Made by a program: the position numbers and the translations under genes
Shown here: positions 43,663 to 51,511 of the stretch, one piece after another
How the letters are laid out: each line of letters begins with the position of its first letter
How positions within the stretch are numbered: the stretch's first letter is position 1
NCBI GenBank assembly: GCA_002403305.1
Contig: DHHM01000013.1
Location: forward strand, 181,495 to 245,494
Length of the DNA stretch: 64,000 nucleotides
Source of the DNA: Bacteroidales bacterium UBA4772
GTDB lineage: Bacteria > Bacteroidota > Bacteroidia > Bacteroidales > VadinHA17
Direction: 5' to 3'
The notes under the pieces: model-generated
The model's database searches: none
Told to the model about the DNA's origin: nothing
The model's input: only the letters and a program-made list of their open reading frames with translations

Positions 43663-45126
43663 ATGAAAAAGTTTTTGTACATAATCCCGGTGGTGCTTCT
43701 GGCAGCAAGCTCTTGCTCTTCACTGCGCTTTACGGGAGCTGTCAGTGATGACCTTTACTACAGGGCCTCAGATCAACCCATAGTGGTTGAAAAGAGTACC
43801 ACAGTGGTCAGAGATGCTGACCAGAGCTGGTATGACAACATATATGCCGCTGACACACTGATAGCGGATGAATATATCCCTGAAAACGAATACGTTGACT
43901 ATGCCTCCGCCGGCGAAGCTACCGTTATCAACAACTATTACGGGGGCAGTGCCTCTGAAAGAATCTATCTGTTCAATAATGACTACTTCTATCCTTACTG
44001 GAGAGACCCGTTCTACTTTTCGCCCTTCTCCATGAGTCTTGGCCTGGGATACGGGTATTACGGTTCATACGGTTATCCCTACTACGGATACAATCCATAC
44101 TGGGGATATGATCCCTTCGGATATGACTTGTACCGTCCCTATTCCTATTATCCATACTATTCCTCCTACTACTCACCGTGGGGAGGGTACTACAGCGGAC
44201 TGGGGTACTACAACTCTCCCTGGTATTATGGTTATGCCTACCCCTCATATTATTACAGCGATGATCTCAGGCCTTCGGTTGCCCGCAGGGGCGGGTACAG
44301 CAGCACCGCCCGCGGTTCCTATACAACTTCTGATGCCAGGAGAAAGGCAGCAGATGCTTCTGTCGGTTCAGGAACCGTAACAAGCAGGAGAGTGCCTTCG
44401 ACTTCTGACGTAAACACCGGCACTACGTCCGGATCACGCAGGGGGGTACCCGAGACCGGCACAACCACCAAGGCAGGCACAGCTGAGAGTTCAGTAACAA
44501 AACCCGGATATACCCGCAGGGAGACCACGGGCAACACCATCCAGAACCAGAACAGGACTCAGTCACAGGTAAGGCCCGAGACCCAGACCGGAACACAGTA
44601 CCAGACAAATTCTGAGGGTCAGACGCAGAGTCGCACCAGGACTCAGCAGCAGCAGGTTCCGGTGAGAACACAGACCGGAAATCAGACAGTTGTTAACAGG
44701 CCCCAGTACCAGACAACTGAGAGAACCTACACCCCGAGTTACAGCAACCCGAGAATGAATTCAAGGCCTTCATACAACACCACCAGGAGTGCCACACCAA
44801 ATCCGGCCTACAACAGGAGCACTGCTCCTGCCACAAGCAACAGCCGGTCAACGGTGCCGACACGCAGCAGCTCACAGGGATACACGCCGTCGAGATCATC
44901 GTCACCTTCCGTTACCTACTCAGCACCCTCACGCAGCAGCTCATCATCATCAGGTATTAACAGGAGCAGCAGCGGATCATCATACTCTGGAGGACGAAGC
45001 AGCTACAGTTCCGGAGGATCATCACGGTCATCAGGAGGAAGCTACAGCTCAGGCTCTTCATCTTCATCCTCATCCTCTTCTTCATCCTCTACCTCCTCCT
45101 CATCATCAGGCGGCAGAAGGAGATAA
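43663..45126 (+). CDS. Low-complexity Tyr/Gly- and Ser/Gln-rich lipoprotein
   Basis: 487 residues from ATG 43663, preceded by AGGAGGTG at 2 bases' distance; an upstream in-frame start at 43585 would precede the signal peptide and the promoter box. A lipoprotein signal (LLAASSCSS, lipid on Cys18) leads to a short ordered region, then an extremely Tyr/Gly/Pro-rich stretch (about 95-205, YGYYGSYGYPYYGYNPYWGY), a Thr/Arg/Gln-rich segment (TQSRTRTQQQQVPVRTQ) and a C-terminal Ser-rich run (over 60 percent Ser). It is probably disordered and surface exposed or spacer-like. No enzymatic function is apparent. Confidence 0.85.
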   Translation: MKKFLYIIPVVLLAASSCSSLRFTGAVSDDLYYRASDQPIVVEKSTTVVRDADQSWYDNIYAADTLIADEYIPENEYVDYASAGEATVINNYYGGSASERIYLFNNDYFYPYWRDPFYFSPFSMSLGLGYGYYGSYGYPYYGYNPYWGYDPFGYDLYRPYSYYPYYSSYYSPWGGYYSGLGYYNSPWYYGYAYPSYYYSDDLRPSVARRGGYSSTARGSYTTSDARRKAADASVGSGTVTSRRVPSTSDVNTGTTSGSRRGVPETGTTTKAGTAESSVTKPGYTRRETTGNTIQNQNRTQSQVRPETQTGTQYQTNSEGQTQSRTRTQQQQVPVRTQTGNQTVVNRPQYQTTERTYTPSYSNPRMNSRPSYNTTRSATPNPAYNRSTAPATSNSRSTVPTRSSSQGYTPSRSSSPSVTYSAPSRSSSSSSGINRSSSGSSYSGGRSSYSSGGSSRSSGGSYSSGSSSSSSSSSSSSTSSSSSGGRRR

Positions 45127-45296
45127 TATTACATCCCAGAACCTTATGTTATTGTTCCGCAAAAAGCAGGAGCACAAGGAGTTGTATACCAAAAAACAGG
45201 AGATGAAATTGCATGAAAAAGAGCTTACTGAAGGAAATGATTAAGAATATCTCATGCAAATTCCATTCAACCTCAAAATCAAAATATTATAAACGA

Positions 45297-46811
45297 ATGA
45301 AAACCAGGATCCTAACAATAGCCGCCACTCTGATGCTGATCGCCTCCACGGCCGCAGCCCAGACACTGGATGATGCACTGCGATATTCAAGGATATTCTA
45401 CCAGGGTACTGCCAGGTTCAACGGCATGAGCGGTGCCTTCACGGCACTGGGTGGAGACATCTCTTCCGTGGCACTCAACCCTGCCGCCGCAGGCGTCTTC
45501 CGCTCTACGGAGATATCTATCTCACCAAACCTGATGTTCCGTACACTGAATACCAGTTTCAACGGCTTCAGCAATGACAACAGCGCATCCGACTTTAAAC
45601 TGGGACAGGTGGGAGTGGTATCCTCACTCTCTACCGGCAGGAGGTCAGGACTGACAAACCTGAACATTGCCTATACCCTGAACCGTACCAATAACTTCTA
45701 CCGTTACGCGGTTATAGACGGCATAAGTGACAACTCCTCCATGGCCGACTTCTGGGCACTGCAGGCAGAGGGTTACAATACCTGGGAACTTGAGGGTATG
45801 CCGTGGGTCGCTTACGACTCTTACATGATAGATACTCTCCCGGGAGAGTTTAAGCAATATGCCTCCATCTTCTCATACTACGGAGAGACAGAACCGGGTT
45901 ACGGTCAGAAGATGAAAAGGACGGTTGACAACTACGGTTACACCAATGAACACAACATCGCCATAGGGGCAAACATAAGCGACAAATTATACCTGGGAGT
46001 CGCTTTCGGAATCACCGGCCTCTCCTATACCAGTCACTACCTGCATTCGGAGATCGATGACGCAGATCTGATATATGACTTCGAGGACTTCTCATACACA
46101 GATCATTTCGTGGCCAGCGGAGCCGGATTCAATTTCAAGCTGGGAGCGATAGTGAGACCCGTGGAATCCTTGCGTATCGGGCTGAGCTTCACAACCCCAA
46201 CGGTTTATACAGTTGATGAGTGGTTCTACAATAGCTTTACCGCATTCCTCAACAATGACACTCCTGTTGATTTCACCGATGACATTGACTATTCGAGCGA
46301 CTCGGGCGAGTTGACCTACCGCTACCGCATTACCACTCCCTACCGTATAAATGCAGGGGTTGCGTACCAGGTCGGCAATTTTGCGCTTCTGAGCGCGGAC
46401 TATGAATTTATAGACTATGCCACTGCCAGGCTGAGCAGGGGAGAGGACGGCTATGATTTCTATAACGAGAACGAAGATCTCAAATCAGAACTGGGATCCG
46501 CGGGTAACCTGAGACTGGGTGCCGAGGTGCGCCTCGGATCACTCTACCTGCGGGGCGGTTACAGCCACTACGGCTCCTCATTCCGTGAGGGAACCCTCAA
46601 TGAGAGTGCCACCAACACCGGTTACAGCACCGGCATTGGCTTCAGACAGAACAAGTTTTACATCGACCTCTCCATGGTATGGCTGACCGGCAGTGAAGGC
46701 TATATGTTGTATCCTGATGATCCGAGAAGCAATCCTCTCTATCGCAGCGATCCGGTATACATTGATACTGACGATAAATATCTTACAGCAACGCTGGGTT
46801 TCAAATTCTGA
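45297..46811 (+). CDS. OmpP1/FadL-family outer-membrane protein
   Basis: 504 residues from ATG 45297, chosen because MKTRILTIAATLMLIASTAAAQ is a clean signal peptide; an earlier frame start at 45213 adds 28 Lys/Ser-rich residues before it. The mature N-terminus LDDALRYSRIFYQGTARFNGMSGAFTALGGDISSVALNPAAAGVF is the Bacteroidota form of the FadL N-terminal hatch, followed by a beta-barrel ending in aromatic LGFKF. It probably admits hydrophobic compounds across the outer membrane. Follows the lipoprotein by 170 bases without a recognisable element between. Confidence 0.88.
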   Translation: MKTRILTIAATLMLIASTAAAQTLDDALRYSRIFYQGTARFNGMSGAFTALGGDISSVALNPAAAGVFRSTEISISPNLMFRTLNTSFNGFSNDNSASDFKLGQVGVVSSLSTGRRSGLTNLNIAYTLNRTNNFYRYAVIDGISDNSSMADFWALQAEGYNTWELEGMPWVAYDSYMIDTLPGEFKQYASIFSYYGETEPGYGQKMKRTVDNYGYTNEHNIAIGANISDKLYLGVAFGITGLSYTSHYLHSEIDDADLIYDFEDFSYTDHFVASGAGFNFKLGAIVRPVESLRIGLSFTTPTVYTVDEWFYNSFTAFLNNDTPVDFTDDIDYSSDSGELTYRYRITTPYRINAGVAYQVGNFALLSADYEFIDYATARLSRGEDGYDFYNENEDLKSELGSAGNLRLGAEVRLGSLYLRGGYSHYGSSFREGTLNESATNTGYSTGIGFRQNKFYIDLSMVWLTGSEGYMLYPDDPRSNPLYRSDPVYIDTDDKYLTATLGFKF

Positions 46812-46823
46812 CAGTTGGTTTTA

Positions 46824-47462
46824 CTATTGACGGTTTTCCAGGGACCCCTGCAGCAATGCACGGGTCCCTGGTCCGTTATTGAGCAGTATGTCAATGATGC
46901 TCATCCCTTCCGTAAAACCGTACCTCTCGCTGAAAACCTGGGTGTAGGGGATGGGTTTATACCCTGGAACTGATATCGTTCTCTTTGGTGTGATGCTGTA
47001 ACGGTAATCCTCCTCCACGGTTCCCTCCCCGGTGAATTGATCAGTGAATGATATACGAACCTCCAGTCCTGCGGCATCACACATGCTCCTGAGGGCCCTG
47101 TCATTGAGATCGAGAAGGAACTCATATCCTGGTGATATGATGCTCTCTATGAGGTCATAGTAGTACTCACAAAACGAAGCAGCAGCATACGCGGAGGTAA
47201 TGCCTCTCAGGTGAAGTTCCCTCCACCGACGGCTGTTGTCGATCCGCAGGTCCCTCAGGGGCGTCTTGTGAAAGGAGCCCCGAAGAACCGGTACAGTCAG
47301 CTGAAGAGGTCCGTTGGGCCCCAGGATCATGCACCTGTTGCGGTAGGTCTGCTTCAGGTAATTCTCATGTTTTTCGATGACGACATCTCCGGCACGGGCT
47401 ATCAGGCTGAAATACTCGGCCGGAGGGAAATAGGCGGTGGAGAGAAGAACCCTTCCGGTCAT
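46824..47462 (-). CDS. WbqC-family protein
   Basis: 212 residues from ATG 47462, which overlaps the larB stop (ATGA). The longer reading frame from 47702 merely runs across larB. WbqC (PF08889) features are visible: LLSTAYFPPAEYFSLIARAG, NRCMILGPNGPLQLTVPV, LRDLRIDNSRRWRELHLRGITSAYAAASFCEYYYD. WbqC proteins are linked to glycosylation or sugar-nucleotide loci but have no settled biochemistry. Its coupling to larB is likely an accident of operon organisation, or marks an unrecognised role; see findings. Confidence 0.85.
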   Translation of the reverse strand: MTGRVLLSTAYFPPAEYFSLIARAGDVVIEKHENYLKQTYRNRCMILGPNGPLQLTVPVLRGSFHKTPLRDLRIDNSRRWRELHLRGITSAYAAASFCEYYYDLIESIISPGYEFLLDLNDRALRSMCDAAGLEVRISFTDQFTGEGTVEEDYRYSITPKRTISVPGYKPIPYTQVFSERYGFTEGMSIIDILLNNGPGTRALLQGSLENRQ

Positions 47463-48214
47463 ACCCCGTGCAACCTGTTTATGCGGCTGGCTGAGAAACC
47501 GGCCCCGAAGCCGTTGTCGATATTCACGACCGTCACGCCGGCCGCGCAGCTGGTTAACATGGCCAGCAATGCCGAGAGGCCTTCGAAGGAGGCTCCGTAG
47601 CCCACACTGGTAGGAACGGCAATGACAGGCATATTCACCAGTCCTCCCACAACACTGGCGAGGGCACCTTCCATCCCGGCTATCACAATGGATACCCTGC
47701 ATGAACGTATCTCCGGTAGCTGGTCGACGAGCCTGTGTATGCCCGCAACACCCGCATCATAGATCCTGATAACATCATTGCCAAGCAGCTCTGCTGTGAC
47801 AGCCGCCTCCTCAGCCACCGGAATGTCAGATGTGCCGGCAGTGATCACAGCAATCTTTGTTGGGGGGCGGACAAGCGCCTTTTTGTTTATGCTGATTATC
47901 CTTGCCGTCTCGTAATAGACGGATTCGGGAAAGGTGTGTCGGATATGCTGATACATCTCTGCCGGAGCCCTCGTGCCAATGATGTTGTTACCATGCTCAT
48001 CCATGACCCGGAAGATGGCCTCCACCTGTTCTGCCGTCTTGCCGGCGCAGTAGACTATCTCGGGGTAGCCGGTGCGGAGCTCACGGTGATGGTCTATGCG
48101 AGCGAAACCGAGATCGGTGTAGGGGAAGTCACGCAGATTCTCCATGGCCTCCTCAACAGATACTGATCCGTTGCTTATTCCTTTAAGTATCTTTTCCAGT
48201 TCTACGGCATTCAT
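47459..48214 (-). CDS. larB: LarB, pyridinium dicarboxylate synthase of nickel-pincer pathway
   Basis: 251 residues from ATG 48214 (one base after the larE stop); an upstream ATG at 48274 would overlap larE by about 60 bases. The C-terminal half matches the PurE/AIR-carboxylase fold: ITAGTSDIPVAEEAAVTAELLG, YDAGVAGIHRL, VIAGMEGALASVVGGLV and VPTSVGYGASFEGLSALLAML. LarB carboxylates nicotinic acid adenine dinucleotide at C5 and hydrolyses the phosphoanhydride, giving P2CMN, the first step toward the Ni-pincer cofactor. Sits between larE and wbqC. Confidence 0.92.
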   Translation of the reverse strand: MNAVELEKILKGISNGSVSVEEAMENLRDFPYTDLGFARIDHHRELRTGYPEIVYCAGKTAEQVEAIFRVMDEHGNNIIGTRAPAEMYQHIRHTFPESVYYETARIISINKKALVRPPTKIAVITAGTSDIPVAEEAAVTAELLGNDVIRIYDAGVAGIHRLVDQLPEIRSCRVSIVIAGMEGALASVVGGLVNMPVIAVPTSVGYGASFEGLSALLAMLTSCAAGVTVVNIDNGFGAGFSASRINRLHGV

Positions 48215-48215
48215 A

Positions 48216-49016
48216 CTATTCTTTATTAATATCCATACTACCGCTGCGGTAACCCTCAAGGTCAACGGTGACATACCTGTAACCCGATTTCCTGATTGCA
48301 GCAGTTACCTTCTGCCTCGTCTCTTCCTCTGTCATCCGTGCCAGCTCTTCTCTCCGGCATTCTATTCTTACGAGCTCGCCGTGGATCCTCACCCTGGCGC
48401 CGGTAAACCCCAGTGCTGCAATACTCATCTCCGCTTCCTGCGCCCTCCTGAGATCGCCGGCAGTGATCCTGGTGCCGTGAGGGAACCGTGTCAGCAGGCA
48501 GGTGTTGGATGGCTTTTCGCTCACCTCCAGCCCGGCATCGCGGGCAAGCTCCCTGATCTCACTCTTTGTCAGGCCTGCCTCTGCCAGCGGACTCCTTATA
48601 CCCAGTTCCTTCAGGGCCCTCATGCCAGGCCTGTGTTCGTGCAGGTCATCGGCGTTGGTGCCGTCAAAAACAGTATCAAATCCACTCTCCGCTGCCGCTG
48701 CCATAATCGCCCTCATCAGCTCACTCTTGCAAAGATAGCAGCGTTCCGGCGGGTTGTCGCCCAGGGATGACGGTATTGCCACGCTGATCTCCCTCTGTTC
48801 TATTGAGCGACTCTGACAGAACAGGGCTGCATCTCTCAGCTCACCGTCAAACATATAGGGAGTGCTGACCGTCAGTGCCATCACCCTGAATCCCGGCACT
48901 GCTGCCGCCACGCTGGCAAGAAAGGTGCTGTCAGTGCCGCCTGAAAGGGCTATGACAGCTGCACCGCTCTCAGCGATCAGCAACCTGAGCTTGTCAAGTT
49001 TTTCCCGGCTGTCCAT
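48216..49016 (-). CDS. larE: LarE, sulfur transferase of nickel-pincer pathway
   Basis: 266 residues from ATG 49016, which shares one base with the larC stop (TGATG). The PP-loop is ALSGGTDSTFLA; the family's ERCYLCKSEL (CxxC) and KPSNTCLLTRFPHGTRIT motifs are present. LarE converts the two carboxyls of P2CMN to thiocarboxyls. Some LarE enzymes give up the sulfur of their own Cys, while others use three Cys to hold an iron-sulfur cluster; the CxxC plus the later Cys seen here resemble the second kind, but this is inference. Chain start and coupling support a single operon larC-larE-larB. Confidence 0.92.
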   Translation of the reverse strand: MDSREKLDKLRLLIAESGAAVIALSGGTDSTFLASVAAAVPGFRVMALTVSTPYMFDGELRDAALFCQSRSIEQREISVAIPSSLGDNPPERCYLCKSELMRAIMAAAAESGFDTVFDGTNADDLHEHRPGMRALKELGIRSPLAEAGLTKSEIRELARDAGLEVSEKPSNTCLLTRFPHGTRITAGDLRRAQEAEMSIAALGFTGARVRIHGELVRIECRREELARMTEEETRQKVTAAIRKSGYRYVTVDLEGYRSGSMDINKE

Positions 49017-50428
49017 CACTGCTCCCGCACCGTTGCTGTTATCTCCTGTATGATCTGCTTCATCGGCAGCCCTGTCTCCCTGGCTATTGCAGCACACCGG
49101 TCAGCTTCAGGCTTGACCGAGACAAGCCTGTTTTTGTAGTATGATTTCTTGATGACAACCGGGCCGAAACGCGTCTCTCTTTCCTCAAACTCCCGGTGAA
49201 GCGTCTCTTTCATCACGGGCAGCATCCGGAGCCCTATGGTAGTCGATTCGGTGAACAGTACCTCCCTCACTGCATCCAGATGCTCCTCACCGCAGATCAC
49301 ACTGAGGGTATAGGCCGGCCTTCCCTTCTTCATGATGACCGGGGTGAACCAGACATCACCGGCGCCGGCGGCAAACAGTCTTCCGGAGATATGTTCGGAT
49401 ATTTCGGGGTTCATATCGTCAATATTGCATTCCACCAGCAGCGCATTGTGACCCGCGGGCCGCTCCTCCGCACTCTCGGCCAGGGTGATTCTCAGTATGT
49501 TGGGCCGTGACGGGTTGTTCTTCTGCCCGATACCGTACCCGCTCTTGCTGATAACATACGCGATATCTGCAGGAATGGGCTCTGCCATGGCAGCAATAAT
49601 CGCAGCACCGGTAGGAGTGGTAGCCTCAAAATCAACACCCCCGGTGTGTACCGGGAAGCCGCTGATGATGCGTGCCGTGGCAGGGGCAGGGACAGGCATC
49701 AGTCCGTGCGCGCATCTTACCATCCCTCCTCCGAGCTCAACGACTGATGTGTAAACCCTGTCAACCGCCAGTGCCTCAAAACATATTGCAGCACCCACAA
49801 TGTCAATGATCGAATCTATCGCACCGACCTCATGAAAATGAATCTCACTGACCGGCTTGCCGTGAACGGCAGCCTCTGCCTCTGCTATATGCCTGAAGAT
49901 GCCCAGAGCTGTACTCTTGACCTGGCTGCTGAGTGAACTGTCATTTATGATCTTCTCAATGTCTGCCAGGTTCCGATGCGGATGATGATGCCCTCCAACG
50001 GCCTCAGACTTGTGATCACTGTCATGATGGTGCTCAAGGTCGCGACCGCCGCTATCCTCATGATCATTATCACTGTGGAGATGGTGCTCAAGGTCGTGAC
50101 CGTCATGATGCTCAAGGTCGTGACCGTCATGGTGCTCAAGGTCACTGTGATGATGGTGCGCACGACCTCTCTCCGGCTCATCTGTATGACTCTGATCAGG
50201 GCCATGGTCATGATGATGTACATGATCATCCTCTGTCACAACGGTTACCCTGGTACCTGTGATGCCATGCCTCTGGTCGGTGGTGATCTCAAGATGCCAC
50301 CCTTCCAGCTCCAGTTTGTTCAGCCCGTCAATGAGCGTCTGGCTGTCAACACCCAGGTCGAGCATCGCCCCCAGATTCATGTCGCCACTTATTCCCGAAA
50401 AGCAGTCATAAAATGCTATCCTCATCAT
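49016..50428 (-). CDS. larC: LarC, nickel insertase, single-frame with His-rich loop
   Basis: 470 residues. LarC installs nickel in the pincer cofactor using CTP. N-terminal AFYDCFSGISGDMNLGAMLDLG, the central FHEVGAIDSIIDIVGAA and PVPAPATARI, and C-terminal LVECNIDDMNPE...FTPVIMKKGRPAYTL are intact and in one frame, unlike the Lactiplantibacillus gene that needs a programmed frameshift. Between about residues 68 and 152 is an extremely His/Asp-rich insertion with an eight-residue repeat EHHDGHDL encoded by 24-base DNA repeats (50027-50152). The insertion likely buffers Ni or another metal. First gene of the operon; ATG at 50428 or 50425. Confidence 0.93.
   Translation of the reverse strand: MMRIAFYDCFSGISGDMNLGAMLDLGVDSQTLIDGLNKLELEGWHLEITTDQRHGITGTRVTVVTEDDHVHHHDHGPDQSHTDEPERGRAHHHHSDLEHHDGHDLEHHDGHDLEHHLHSDNDHEDSGGRDLEHHHDSDHKSEAVGGHHHPHRNLADIEKIINDSSLSSQVKSTALGIFRHIAEAEAAVHGKPVSEIHFHEVGAIDSIIDIVGAAICFEALAVDRVYTSVVELGGGMVRCAHGLMPVPAPATARIISGFPVHTGGVDFEATTPTGAAIIAAMAEPIPADIAYVISKSGYGIGQKNNPSRPNILRITLAESAEERPAGHNALLVECNIDDMNPEISEHISGRLFAAGAGDVWFTPVIMKKGRPAYTLSVICGEEHLDAVREVLFTESTTIGLRMLPVMKETLHREFEERETRFGPVVIKKSYYKNRLVSVKPEADRCAAIARETGLPMKQIIQEITATVREQ
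50027..50152 (-). repeat. 24-base tandem repeats encoding LarC His-rich loop
   Basis: Plus-strand units begin ATGGTGCTCAAGGTC or ATGATGCTCAAGGTC at 50027, 50081, 50105 and 50129; the last three are head to tail. They encode copies of EHH(D/H)GHDL. Such repeats change copy number easily, so loop length probably varies between strains. Confidence 0.8.
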
Positions 50429-50466
50429 TAGGTTTTTTTAACATTGGGTAATCCTCCGATACCATG

Positions 50467-50482
50467 GTGCAATGCCTTGCAC
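50467..50482. promoter_or_regulatory. Small inverted repeat in lar / DUF362 divergent spacer
   Basis: GTGCAA (50467-50472) and TTGCAC (50477-50482) with a 4-base spacer lie about 40 bases upstream of larC and 97 upstream of the DUF362 gene; a possible operator for one of them. Nothing else notable was seen in the 150-base spacer. Confidence 0.3.
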
Positions 50483-50578
50483 TCAGGCTGCTAATATAAG
50501 CATACGGTCGCTATATATTAAAAAAAATGTTTATTTTGCACACGCTCATTTTTGGGGTAATATAAGATACAGAAGGGT

Positions 50579-51505
50579 ATGAAAAGACGTAAATTCCTGC
50601 GTAGCTCTCTCGGTGCCGGGGTGGCTGCAGGAGCAATGATGAGTTTTGGCCGTTATGAAAACCTGTTCGGAGGTAGACCGCTTCCCTCAGGGGCCGACTA
50701 TGATCTCGTGGCAGTAATGGGCGGAGAGCCTGCCGCCATGTTTGATCTCGGCATACAGGCAATGGGAGGAATGGGAACATTTGTCAGCAAGGGACAGAAG
50801 GTCCTTGTAAAGCCCAATATTGGATGGGATGTTGTACCTGATAAGGGTGCAAATACAAATCCTGCCCTCGTTAAGAGGGTCATTGAACACTGTCTCAGGG
50901 CAGGGGCTAAAGAGGTATATGTCTTCGACAACACTTGCGATAACTGGGTCAAATGCTACAAGAACTCAGGCATTGAGCAGGCGGTAAAGGATGCCGGCGC
51001 AAAGATGGTTCCTGGCGGTTCGGAGAGTTACTACCAGGAGGTGACCATTCCCAATGGAAAACAGCTCACCAAAACAAAAGTGCATGAGCTGGTGCTCAGC
51101 AGTGATGTGTTCATTAATGTGCCCATACTGAAGCATCACAGTTCGGCCAGGATGACGGGAGCTCTCAAAAATATGATGGGTGTTGTCTGGGACCGGAGTT
51201 ACTGGCACAGGAACAATCTCAACCAATGCATAGCCGACTACGCTCTCTTTGCCAAAAAACCTGCGCTGAACATTATGGATGCCTATAATGTGATGATGCG
51301 CAACGGTCCCCGTGGGGTCTCGGTGGGAGATCTTTCAAATATGAAATCCCTGATGATATCCACAGACTGGGTGGCCATTGATGCTGCAGGAGCCAGAATG
51401 ATGGGCAAGGAACCTTCATCGATAGAACATATAGCTCTGGCTGCAGCCATGGGCGCAGGAAATATGGACCTCTCATCAATGAACATCCACAGGCTCAAAA
51501 TGTAG
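50579..51505 (+). CDS. Tat-exported DUF362 protein
   Basis: 308 residues. The N-terminus MKRRKFLRSSLGAGVAAGAMM has the twin-arginine motif, so the protein is exported folded, probably with a metal cluster or cofactor. The mature part is a DUF362 domain (about 40-300) with KVLVKPNIGWDV, VFDNTCDNW, NVPILKHHSSARMTGALKNMMG and DWVAIDAAGARMMG. DUF362 proteins lack a defined reaction but often accompany iron-sulfur proteins. Here the next gene, 6 bases on, is a multi-cluster ferredoxin, and the two probably form one redox unit. Confidence 0.85.
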   Translation: MKRRKFLRSSLGAGVAAGAMMSFGRYENLFGGRPLPSGADYDLVAVMGGEPAAMFDLGIQAMGGMGTFVSKGQKVLVKPNIGWDVVPDKGANTNPALVKRVIEHCLRAGAKEVYVFDNTCDNWVKCYKNSGIEQAVKDAGAKMVPGGSESYYQEVTIPNGKQLTKTKVHELVLSSDVFINVPILKHHSSARMTGALKNMMGVVWDRSYWHRNNLNQCIADYALFAKKPALNIMDAYNVMMRNGPRGVSVGDLSNMKSLMISTDWVAIDAAGARMMGKEPSSIEHIALAAAMGAGNMDLSSMNIHRLKM

Positions 51506-51511
51506 CAGTTA

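Noticed and set aside
44789..45244. A 151-codon His/Ala-rich ORF overlapping the lipoprotein gene
   Set aside because: It is the shifted-frame reading of the Ser-rich low-complexity tail.
46824..47702. A 292-residue WbqC protein
   Set aside because: The first 80 residues are Arg/Cys-rich and lie over larB in another frame; ATG at 47462 with ATGA overlap is the real start.
49945..50431. ORFs on both strands rich in Met, Thr, Val opposite and within larC
   Set aside because: They are alternative-frame readings of the His-rich repeat of larC.
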